DNA from: Trypanosoma brucei gambiense DAL972
Taxonomy: Eukaryota; Euglenozoa; Kinetoplastea; Trypanosomatida; Trypanosomatidae
Direction of reading: 5' to 3'
DNA: 64,000 nucleotides
Assembly: GCF_000210295.1 (NCBI RefSeq)
Contig: NC_026737.1
Span: forward strand, 186,001-250,000
A model generated the notes under the pieces. It was not told where the DNA came from. It was given only the letters and a program-made list of their open reading frames with translations, and did no database searches. Shown in pieces: positions 10,010-18,346 of the stretch; position 1 is the first letter of the stretch, and every line of letters begins with the position of its first letter. The position numbers and the translations under genes were made by a program.

Positions 10010-10643
10010 GATGAATGGCCCGAGAGAAACACGCACATACGCGCGTCACGCAATCCACTGCGCAAACACATTCTGTTTTATATTAGCCAGGAGGAGATAA
10101 ACAAAGGGGGAAAAGGGAGGGGCAAACAAACAAATAAAAACATAAAATAGCATTAAAAGGGAAAAGCCGCAAAAAAAAAAAAGCAAACGAAAACAAGGAG
10201 AAAAGAAAAAAGCCAGTTGCTTGAAGCATATCAAGAAAAACAGAGGCACGAGGAAGAAAAATAAGTGAATTTTGAAAAGAATTTTTTTTTTTTTTGAAGG
10301 GAAATTTGCCTCACTGAAGTGCGGCAACAAACGCAGGCACGACATGCGCATGTAAATATATATATTAAAATATGCGCCCCCGTGCCTGTTAAGGGGAGAG
10401 GAGGAAACACTCAAGGGAAAAAAGAGAAAGGGAAAATATGTGCCGCACTGACGTATATACTTCTGAAACATCACATACACAGGGACACATACACAGACAC
10501 AAACACACACACAAAAAAAAAAAAAAGTGCCTCAAGGTTAATAAAACTGGCTGAAAGGGAAAGAGAAGAGGAGGGGGGAAAAAAATGGCGGCGGCCGCGG
10601 TTACGGCAAGGGGGAAAAAAATAGTAAATAAAAATGGGGTGCC

Positions 10644-11309
10644 CTACAGCTCCTGAGATCTTTCAGATGATTTTTTCAGCGATCTCACGGGCGGAAGAAA
10701 CCCCTCGTCGTCGCAAACAGCCCCACGGCGAGCTTCCAGCGGTGGTCGGACACCACTTCGCAGGCTCGCGTTGGATAACCGCTTCCCCGGCAGATCCACC
10801 AGAGACGAGGACATTTGCAGAGACTCGCAGCTTTCCTTTGATGAGTGGTATGTGCAATCGGAGCCGATGGATGAGCTCCGTGGGGATGGCGAAGACGTTT
10901 GATCCTGCCGCATGGCTTCGAATATGTAATTGAAATGTGGATGCGCATGACCCATCAACTGTTTCGTGGAATCCCCCTGTGGTGTTACAGGCGAATGGGG
11001 TTGCTCAGTAGGAGAAGGTATATGCTTCAATTTGTATTGACGAAATGACAATTCCCCAAGTCGCATGAACACCAAGTGATTAAGCGCTCCCTCCTTCACA
11101 GCAGACTCATGGACCCGAAGCCGCTTATCCTTATACCCTTCCAGCGGGGCAAAAAACCAATTAACATAACCCTCAGGCTGCAACTCACCCACAAAACAAT
11201 ACCTTCTGTAGGAAAATGTACCCCCGAAATCCAGCATGGGTGAGTAGCTGACCTTCGACAGAACCATGGGGACGCCGTCAACATTCATTTCCATAGGGAG
11301 CTCCATCAT
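10644..11309 (-). CDS. Hypothetical protein, unrecognised, with very long 3' flank
   Basis: 221 residues from the ATG at 11309 (ATG-ATG); the frame is open to 11333 but only with a GTG. The first ~110 residues look folded (alternating hydrophobic strands, many Tyr/Phe: SYSPMLDFGGTFSYRRYCF, GYVNWFFAPLEGYKDKR). The rest is Ser/Pro-rich and probably disordered (SPTEQPHSPVTPQ, SSPSPRSSSIGS), with many potential phosphorylation sites. No domain recognised; no signal peptide or membrane segment. It is followed by the 3.65-kb spacer, which suggests post-transcriptional control of its mRNA. Reality as a gene is supported by strand, codon character and a clean ATG, not by homology. Confidence 0.6.
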   Translation of the reverse strand: MMELPMEMNVDGVPMVLSKVSYSPMLDFGGTFSYRRYCFVGELQPEGYVNWFFAPLEGYKDKRLRVHESAVKEGALNHLVFMRLGELSFRQYKLKHIPSPTEQPHSPVTPQGDSTKQLMGHAHPHFNYIFEAMRQDQTSSPSPRSSSIGSDCTYHSSKESCESLQMSSSLVDLPGKRLSNASLRSGVRPPLEARRGAVCDDEGFLPPVRSLKKSSERSQEL

Positions 11310-12139
11310 GACCGGACTGATGCGTAAAAGCACTACGCAACACCTGTGGTTATGATGTTAATTTTACCAACGAATGGAAGGTACAAAAGGGAATGCCAAA
11401 AACGACGGCAAGGGAAAAGATATAAATAGGTAAACGGGTATATATAAAAAAGAGTGATCAGAAATATATAAACCTTACCTTAGCCTATCCGATTGTTGTG
11501 AACAGCGAACAGACTTTGCCGAAATGAAACAGATGGTGCGCGCACTGATGCAAAGGTAAAAACTTCGCGGGCGCAACACGTTAAAAATTTTTTTTGGTCA
11601 AAATGTTTTCAAGAAGAAGGAAAAGAGAAGAGATGTCAAGATATTGAGGGTCGAAACGACATGGGAAAGGGAAGGAGCAGAAACAAACAGCAGCAGCACG
11701 TAGCAATAAGGGAAAGGAGGAAACAAAATTATAAAAAGTAGTTGTGGGGGGGGGGGTCGACAACATGTGAACTTGTTCGCATGTTGAAGGAGGAAGTACT
11801 GGAAACTGGCACACGGTTTCAGGAATGTGGAAAAGAAAAAAAAACTTTTAAGGTAGAAAAGATCGGATGAGCGCATACGCCTCGGCAGCAATATCCCACA
11901 CGCACAAAAACATATGCCCAAAGCGACATTCACTTCGCTGCAAACCTCCAGCGCATCCTCGCGGTAACCCCACCATCTGTTCGCATTTCCTCTCACTGTT
12001 CCCCTTCTCCTTTTCCACCCGACCGTTACATACGCTTCATACCCTTGTCGGTTACTCCCAGACGCGTTAACACTTGGTAGAGATTTTCAAAATGCCATCC
12101 GTCCCTTGCAATCCCCCTTCGCCACACGCACGCACACAT

Positions 12140-12171
<32 letters not shown>

Positions 12172-12303
12172 CTACGCAGAGGCATGATGGGCCCCTCGTC
12201 ACTGCAAGTAATAGTAAATAAGATAAAACAAAATAAACCAAATCCACTGAGCAATTTGTGATGTCCACAAATGTTTCTCCGATTTGATCGAGACGTCCAT
12301 GGC
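11310..12303. other. Intergenic stretch with AT microsatellite, no gene seen
   Basis: Contains an (AT)n tract at 12148-12171 next to a CA-rich run, a G run near 11748-11758, and purine-rich tracts at 11620-11730 that read as pyrimidine tracts on the transcribed strand. A minus-strand frame at 11598-11996 is mostly translated pyrimidine tract and is not called as a gene. Confidence 0.6.
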
Positions 12304-13776
12304 TCAAACAAAAACACTCTTCACCGCTTCAGTGATAACTTTAGCGGCCCGCAGCAACTCATCCTCTGTGGCTGTTCCCTTTACAAGAATGCGCAGCGCC
12401 GAAAAGTTGCTGCATGCCTCCTCCTTAGAGAAGAGATGGCGAGTAAGAAGAACACCTTTTCGCCTTGCCGCTTCCACAACCTGCTGTAACTCCTCCTCTA
12501 CCTTTTGATGGTGGCACTTCACATAAGCGTCGGTTGGGCGCAGGATCACAATTGGGGACACATCACCAGCGCACTCCACCAAAGTAATCTTTTCGGGATT
12601 CATTCCAGCGCTCCGGATGGCACCACGAAAGAGACCAGCATTTCTTTGAAGTTTTTCGGGGAATGAATGGTCCTCATCCAGAAGTTTCAACACGGCCGAA
12701 ACACCGGCTGTAATGTAAGGGGCAAGAGAAGCAGAAAAGACGTAAGCGGCTGCTGTAAGTCGCTGGTATTCGATAATAGCGTGCTCTCCAGCACAGAAAC
12801 CGCCGACTCCACCCATGGCCTGACTTAAGCTTCCAACATATAAATCAATCCGCGTGGTGGGAATACCATAGTGTTCATGCGTACCGCGCCCCGTGGGGCC
12901 CATACAACCGAAACCACAACTGTCATCGAGAATAATACGAAATTTGTACTTCTCACAGAGCTCCAAAACCTGTGGGAGCTTGCACACATCGCCCAGGTTC
13001 TTGAAGACGCCCTCGGTCACCACAAACCTTCTTGAGAGCTTTTTCTCCTTCATTTCTTTTATCTGCACCTCTCGCAGAATCTCCTCAAGATGCGCCATGT
13101 CATTGTGTCGGTACTTGAGCAGGTTCGCACGGGACAACGTGCAGCCTTCGTGTACGGGAAGACTAACACCATCATCAACGATTAGATAGTCCCCCCTCGA
13201 TGCGTGACATGGAATAAGCGTTGAAATCGTAGCAAAGGAGAAACTAAAGATGAGGGAATCTTCAACACCAAGAAACTTGGCAATGTCTTCCTCCAGCACC
13301 ATGTGGGGCTTAATCGTACCATAAAACCCACGGGGGCCACAGCTGCCAACGCCGTACGCCACCACAATCTTCTTGGCCACATCCACCACCGTGGGATGCG
13401 TTGAAAAGGAGTGAAAATCCTCCGTCACGAGGTCAAGGTACTCTCTGCTGCTTGAATCCGATTCGTCCCGCAGCGTGATGTAGCAGCTATTACGTGCCTC
13501 CACCTCTGACATTCCGGTGCGGTTGGGCAGTTGTGTGTTGGCGTTTGGTTTCGCGTCGGCTCTAAACATCTGCGACCGGAACGCGGCAATTCGGCGCTGT
13601 TGCTCCTCCAGCGGTGGCAATTCCGGCTCAACTATTTTTGAAGTGTTGCGCCTACGGATGAAATGCAGGGCCAATGCAACTGCGAGGGCCGCCGCCAGAA
13701 GGGCCTCGAGTAATAGATGAGAAAACTCTGAGAACGCCAGCGGTGCAGTGGATGAAAGAGTCTTAAATCCCACCAT
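12304..13776 (-). CDS. SPT1: Serine palmitoyltransferase subunit 1 (LCB1-type)
   Basis: 490 residues. With its partner LCB2/SPT2 it forms the ER heterodimer that condenses L-serine and palmitoyl-CoA to 3-ketodihydrosphingosine, the first step of sphingolipid synthesis. Features: an N-terminal membrane segment at about residues 22-42 (LLLEALLAAALAVALALHF), then the fold-type I aminotransferase core of the alpha-oxoamine synthase family (NSCYITL, GPRGFYGTIKPHMVLEEDIA, SFSFATIS, DDSCGFGCMGPTGRG). Where LCB2 has the PLP lysine (T-K), this protein has GSLSQAMGG at about residue 315, so it lacks the Schiff-base lysine, as expected for the LCB1 subunit. Length and order match eukaryotic LCB1. The start ATG at 13776 has no earlier in-frame competitor. 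Confidence 0.95.
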   Translation of the reverse strand: MVGFKTLSSTAPLAFSEFSHLLLEALLAAALAVALALHFIRRRNTSKIVEPELPPLEEQQRRIAAFRSQMFRADAKPNANTQLPNRTGMSEVEARNSCYITLRDESDSSSREYLDLVTEDFHSFSTHPTVVDVAKKIVVAYGVGSCGPRGFYGTIKPHMVLEEDIAKFLGVEDSLIFSFSFATISTLIPCHASRGDYLIVDDGVSLPVHEGCTLSRANLLKYRHNDMAHLEEILREVQIKEMKEKKLSRRFVVTEGVFKNLGDVCKLPQVLELCEKYKFRIILDDSCGFGCMGPTGRGTHEHYGIPTTRIDLYVGSLSQAMGGVGGFCAGEHAIIEYQRLTAAAYVFSASLAPYITAGVSAVLKLLDEDHSFPEKLQRNAGLFRGAIRSAGMNPEKITLVECAGDVSPIVILRPTDAYVKCHHQKVEEELQQVVEAARRKGVLLTRHLFSKEEACSNFSALRILVKGTATEDELLRAAKVITEAVKSVFV

Positions 13777-14415
13777 TGTTTTCTTTTTTCCTTCTTGTTC
13801 CGATATGCCCGAATGCGTTATTCTTCCTTTTTACACTTATTATACCCTACCCACCTGTGTCTCGGTGTTGTTGCTGCTGAAAAGAATCAAGAACTGTCAA
13901 GATAACTTCTTGATCACAACACCAAGAAAAAAAAAATTCCACACAGTGAGTAATGCTAAACAAAGAAAATAAGCCCAAAAGAGACCGGCAAAGTGCGACG
14001 ATGCTCGGAACTAATACAACACTCGTGTGTAGGGATAGTTAAAACAAACTCATGATCCTGAGAAAGCAGAGGGAAATTCGCACAGAATGCATCCAACGAA
14101 ACGCAACCACATCTGCAGACATGCGGCTCCGCAACTGTAGCCCGCACTAAACATAAGCGGCAACAACCCCGCAACCCAACCTGCCGGCCGCGCTGTGGAA
14201 TTGCCTCAGCGCCCATCGCCGACTTGAGAGGACTCTTCAACACACAACACAACACAACACAACACACTTCACTCCAGTCCAATCCCAAACTTCTCCCGCC
14301 TACGACAGGGTACACAATTCCACCACTTTACGCAGGGAAACCTCTTTTTTCCTCCCTACACTCTTGGCAACACAACCTATGGAGTGTGTCGAAGAAACGT
14401 GATCCATCACGAACC
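13777..14415. other. Intergenic stretch, no gene seen
   Basis: Between the DUF501 and SPT1 genes. A short ACACA run at 14240-14265 and a CTTCTT-type tract near 13780-13800. A minus-strand frame at 13956-14315 is Cys-rich and unsupported. Confidence 0.55.
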
Positions 14416-15243
14416 TCAGTTAATCCGATGCTTCTTCCGCGACCTCGGCGGTCGGCCATCGAGAAAAGTCAGCACCTCACACGCCGAAGAGCAGAGTTTG
14501 TCAGCGTCGTGTACACTCCGCAAATCACTACGGTCACCCCTTATGTCATCCGTTAGCCGCTGCTTCACAAATTCCACTAACAAAGAAACTTCATCCAGTG
14601 CCAGACTCTCAGCAGCAAAACTGTTCTCTCCGCCACACACCTCTGCAGTCGAACAGTCACCAGAGTTCCCTTTCTCCGAGCTAAGGGGCGCTGAGGCATT
14701 TTTAATTGTCTTCACCTTCTCTGCAAGCAGTAATATATAGTGAATCACAGCATCTCCAATCGGGTTGGAAGCGCCACACAACGATTGCGCCACAAGGGCA
14801 TGCAGACACTTGAGGTCCGTCGCATGGCTCACCGCCGCATTGCCATATTTTCGACCCCCCGCTGACTCTGCGGCGCCAGTGACGAAATGCGCATCGAAGA
14901 AGGCCCATCGCTCAGAACTTAGAAGCTCCTTCGCCCGTTCTTCATAACGTGCGTGCGAGGCCACATGAGCCTCTGACACCTTCCGGTCGTTATCAAGAAG
15001 CCTCTGTAGAGCGCTGATGGCACTATGGCGCTCAAAGCGTGCAACTATAGTGTTCAAGTACGGACAAGTTAACCAAAAAAGGGTTGCGCCCACAGCCGCA
15101 GTGCGGCCGTTGCGTCCAACCTTCCCTGCAGTCGCACACAACACAGCAGCCCCACCATGTTTAGTGCATGTTGCGAGTTGTGCGTCGGGAACCCGGTAGT
15201 TTGATTGGTCAGCCGCCGCCACGAACGCACTCGGGCTCTGCAT
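14416..15243 (-). CDS. DUF501-family protein
   Basis: 275 residues from the ATG at 15243; the frame continues 15 nt upstream only to a TTG. Two blocks diagnostic of DUF501 are visible: FWLTCPYLNTIVARFER (about residues 61-77), followed ~30 residues later by HARYEERAKELL, and then DLKCLHALVAQSLCGASNPIGD (about 147-168). DUF501 is a family known mostly from bacteria, of unknown biochemical function. The C-terminal ~90 residues are specific to this protein and end in a basic tail (RPPRSRKKHR). No signal peptide or membrane span. Role unknown. Confidence 0.8.
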   Translation of the reverse strand: MQSPSAFVAAADQSNYRVPDAQLATCTKHGGAAVLCATAGKVGRNGRTAAVGATLFWLTCPYLNTIVARFERHSAISALQRLLDNDRKVSEAHVASHARYEERAKELLSSERWAFFDAHFVTGAAESAGGRKYGNAAVSHATDLKCLHALVAQSLCGASNPIGDAVIHYILLLAEKVKTIKNASAPLSSEKGNSGDCSTAEVCGGENSFAAESLALDEVSLLVEFVKQRLTDDIRGDRSDLRSVHDADKLCSSACEVLTFLDGRPPRSRKKHRIN

Positions 15244-15892
15244 TGTGGCTTCCGCCAAACAAGTTGGAGGTGTTACACTGATAAGATTAACTTACTATAC
15301 AAAAACCTCCGCTGTGAGCCCCTGCTAGCCATTTTATATGGTGTGTATTAGCATCAATGAATGGAAGGGATTGAAGAGACGGTAGTAAAATCGTTTGGCC
15401 AAAAAAACACAATGGGAAAAACAAGTGTAGACACAGAAATACATATAGTCACACATACGAAGGTGTACATGGGTGACAACGCAACAAAGAAACAAGCATC
15501 ATCAGGGGTGGAAGAATGAAAAAAAAAAAAGAAAGAAGGATTGCTCACAAGGAGTAAAATTCATCTACAAAGAGGAGAATTATTTATACGGAAAGGGACA
15601 CAGGAATCGAGCGGGTGAGTGACTACCGAAAGCAGGAAAAGGAAACATTAATATGTACAAAAAAAAAGAGGTGAAGAAAAAGAAGCCCCCTTGCACCCGA
15701 TAGTTCTCCTCGCCCCTTCCCTCCCTCCACACGGTGTAACAACAACATTCCGCAGGTGGACCATCCACACCATATACATAGGGGCATCAAAGCACCTATT
15801 ATTCCTAAGAAGATTACGCACTGGGATATACACATGCGCAAATATATATATATATATATATATGCATGCGTTGCCGCCCGCTGCCATTGCCA
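15244..15892. other. Intergenic stretch with AT microsatellite
   Basis: Contains an (AT)n tract at 15842-15863 and a minus-strand pyrimidine tract around 15518-15540. No gene seen. Confidence 0.55.
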
Positions 15893-16393
15893 TTAGACAA
15901 GGTCGTATACCTTGTTCACTTCCTCGATTGTAAACTCTTTCTTCTTAGGCACTGCAAGACGTCCCACGTATTCCTGTATCTCCTTTGCGTTTTTCTTCAC
16001 CATGTCAGGTCCCGCATAGAGGTATCGTTTTCTGCTCTCCTCCATATTGGCTTTTTTGCGTGCGAGCGTTTCTGTATAAAGCCTCTCCACACTACTCTCG
16101 ACATCAGCGGAGGATATTTTTTTGGATAAAGTTTTCCTTTCCTCTTGAATCTCCAAATTTTCACGAGCTGCACGCCGCCTGTTCATTTCATGATCGACCT
16201 GCCGCACGACGCTACTCTCAATTGCTTCTTTTGGTAGCCGTTTTGGTGGGGCTGTTGGATAAAAACGGGCGTCCAGTTGTCGAAGGGTCTCCGCTTTGTG
16301 TTCAACCGATTTGTCATGAAGGCGTGTGACAAGCGCCTCGAACTGCCCCTCCGTCAACATGAGTCCAATCCTGGGATGTGAATCTTGTTCCAT
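15893..16393 (-). CDS. Small charged, helical hypothetical protein
   Basis: 166 residues, rich in Glu, Lys, Arg and Leu, predicted by eye to be mostly alpha-helical with coiled-coil potential (RRRAARENLEIQEERKTL, ESSVERLYTETLARKKANM). No signal peptide, membrane span or known motif. The C-terminal half (KKNAKEIQEYVGRLAVPKKKEF) is highly charged. This look is common among conserved kinetoplastid flagellar or cytoskeletal proteins, but nothing in the sequence proves such a role. Clean ATG at 16393; the frame matches the direction of all neighbours. Confidence 0.65.
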   Translation of the reverse strand: MEQDSHPRIGLMLTEGQFEALVTRLHDKSVEHKAETLRQLDARFYPTAPPKRLPKEAIESSVVRQVDHEMNRRRAARENLEIQEERKTLSKKISSADVESSVERLYTETLARKKANMEESRKRYLYAGPDMVKKNAKEIQEYVGRLAVPKKKEFTIEEVNKVYDLV

Positions 16394-16685
16394 ATCTAGT
16401 TTATGTTGTTTTAATCGTTAGCACTTTCCTCACACACCAGAAAAATTCTAAGAAGTGAGCAAGGATTCAAAATGGCACCCCTTTACAGGGGAACAGCACA
16501 TAGTAAAGATCGTAAAACTTGAAGGAAATGGGGTGGAAAAAGAGCAGTGAAGCAAACACTGTTTTGCTCCCCATGTACACACCGGGTACAAGCACACGGA
16601 TACACGCAAACAAACAAACGAACGTTTACGCAACTTCGTCTCACATGGACTAAACCTAAAGAGGTGATCACACCCCCACAAAAAG

Positions 16686-18071
16686 CTAACAATGGAACTC
16701 AGGTGCGCTTACAACTTTATAATCCTCCCACGCTGCAAGGACTTCACGGTCAAGCTCAAAATAGCGGCTCAGGGGTTTGTGCCACTTCGCGTCCAAATCC
16801 ACAACGCCAACACGACATATGGCTGCTTGAGGATGCTCCAAGTTAATCGTCACACCATTAGGTGTATCTCCGCATTCGATGAACCTGACACGCGGGTTGC
16901 TACATAAATTTGCTGACTTTTCCTCAGCTGCCGAACCATCCATGCCGAACTTTGGTGGTGACGACAGTGATGGTGGCAACTCCACCTTCTCTGATATCGT
17001 TAAAGCAACAAGCACGGACACATCCTTCGCTGTGACGGAAGCGTAGAAACGCTCAACGCATTCCTCAAAACCCATTGGAGGGGCAATAAAATGTGTCAAA
17101 TGAATACCGCTACATGTCTCCATGCATAACGAAAGGGGAAGCTCACTCTGACAAGCACAGCTTTCAGCCGCAAACTGTCCCTCGCAAGTGCTGCAAACAA
17201 TCCAACGAACGCTTGACATGTTTCGTGCCTCACTCCACCGAAAAAGCAACTCAATGTCTAGCACAGGCCACTCACAACTGGAACTGCTGCCAAAGAGTTG
17301 CAGATTTGCTAATATGGAGAGGATCCCCGATCGCCGCAGAACAGAGGAAACAATGTCAATAGAGTTCTCATTCAGCCCTTGACCTGCATCTGTTGCATGA
17401 AGAATCGCAAGGTTATTTCCGGGGTGTTCGCTGAGGTGTTGCAGTGCGTCTACGATAGAAGACCCATCACCCAGCAACAGCTGATTTGGGCAATAGGTGC
17501 AGCGACGCTCCATGGACACCGGGGTGCTATGGTTGTGCCTTTTGCGTTTCAGCAGTTGCATGAGCGAGAATCGGCACTGACGCAGCTTGATTGGATGCAA
17601 ATAATATTCTACACCGTCCACGACCACACCCACAACAGCGGGCCGCCTCCATACACCCTTTGGCTTGATTTCCATGGCCAAAGTTGAGTAATGTGGCCAA
17701 CTGTCTGTCATAGCTTCTGTCCCTACACCGTCAGAAGTGCTTCTCCCGCCATGGAGCTGAATATGTCGTGGGTCAGCTGCGAAGTTGGAGACAAGCTCAG
17801 CGTAAAGAGCTTCTTGGCAACGAGCCGCAAATAGCGGATAGGCAGCGGCGCATCGCTCCCTCAACTTATCGTCCAACCCGATACCTAATCTGAAACCAAT
17901 AAAGTCGTTCAGTGCATCACAGCAGGTGGGGCATCTAAGCAGCTTCCGCGCGCTCAGTCGCAATGCAAGTTGCCACAGCAGATGAGACGGCAGCAGATGG
18001 CCCCATTCACGTGCCTCCTCTTCCGACAATGCAAAAACGATGCTACACGCTCCTGCACCGAGGAAGCGCAT
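16686..18071 (-). CDS. Inositol-pentakisphosphate 2-kinase (IPK1 family)
   Basis: 461 residues. The family phosphorylates the 2-position of Ins(1,3,4,5,6)P5 to make InsP6. Visible motifs in order: an N-terminal glycine-rich ATP loop (RFLGAGACSIVFAL, residues 2-15), the hallmark EIKPKGVWRRP at about 132-142 (family E-I-K-P-K), a cysteine pair region near 190 (RRCTYCPNQ), and the C-terminal VGVVDLDAKWHKPLSRYFELD, equivalent to the family's DLD-x-KP metal/ATP-binding segment. All key residues are kept, so it should be active. Length is typical. A Cys-rich insert at about 285-310 (CSTCEGQFAAESCACQ) looks like an added zinc knuckle. Trypanosomes use inositol phosphates and pyrophosphates in signalling. 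Confidence 0.88.
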   Translation of the reverse strand: MRFLGAGACSIVFALSEEEAREWGHLLPSHLLWQLALRLSARKLLRCPTCCDALNDFIGFRLGIGLDDKLRERCAAAYPLFAARCQEALYAELVSNFAADPRHIQLHGGRSTSDGVGTEAMTDSWPHYSTLAMEIKPKGVWRRPAVVGVVVDGVEYYLHPIKLRQCRFSLMQLLKRKRHNHSTPVSMERRCTYCPNQLLLGDGSSIVDALQHLSEHPGNNLAILHATDAGQGLNENSIDIVSSVLRRSGILSILANLQLFGSSSSCEWPVLDIELLFRWSEARNMSSVRWIVCSTCEGQFAAESCACQSELPLSLCMETCSGIHLTHFIAPPMGFEECVERFYASVTAKDVSVLVALTISEKVELPPSLSSPPKFGMDGSAAEEKSANLCSNPRVRFIECGDTPNGVTINLEHPQAAICRVGVVDLDAKWHKPLSRYFELDREVLAAWEDYKVVSAPEFHC

Positions 18072-18346
18072 CGTCGCTAACCGGGAGTGGGGAGGAGGAA
18101 TCCCCCGCTATGCATATCGGTCGAGGAGAAGGTTAACAAAAAGGAAAACAAGTGCACATCAGAGGGCGGAATGGGAAAAAAAAACGGACGGGCAAAAGCA
18201 ACTGGTACCATTAAAACGAAAGCAGTGATGGTCCACAGAGACTTCCGAATGTGTGGCAACAAAAAAGTATCACGACACGATATAAGGGAAAGAGCGGTGG
18301 AACATTGCGTTGTGTGTGAATACGTTTCCCTGGACCACTAAATTCA

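Larger units (their letters stand above)
6994..10643. other. 3.65-kb low-complexity spacer, probably a very long 3' UTR
   Basis: By far the longest gene-free stretch inside the left polycistronic unit. It is made of A and T homopolymers, purine-only and pyrimidine-only runs, TTATT/AATAA triplet tracts and short CA tracts. Open frames here (for example a Phe/Leu/Tyr-rich one at 8361-8810 on the plus strand) are translations of these tracts and do not look like protein. On the transcribed strand it would be mostly 3' UTR of the 221-residue gene just upstream plus the acceptor region of the zinc-protein gene. It carries AU-rich-element-like motifs listed separately. Confidence 0.6.

Noticed and set aside
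11598..11996. 132-codon minus-strand frame between SPT1 and the unknown gene
   Set aside because: Its C-terminal two thirds translate pyrimidine-rich UTR sequence; no domain.
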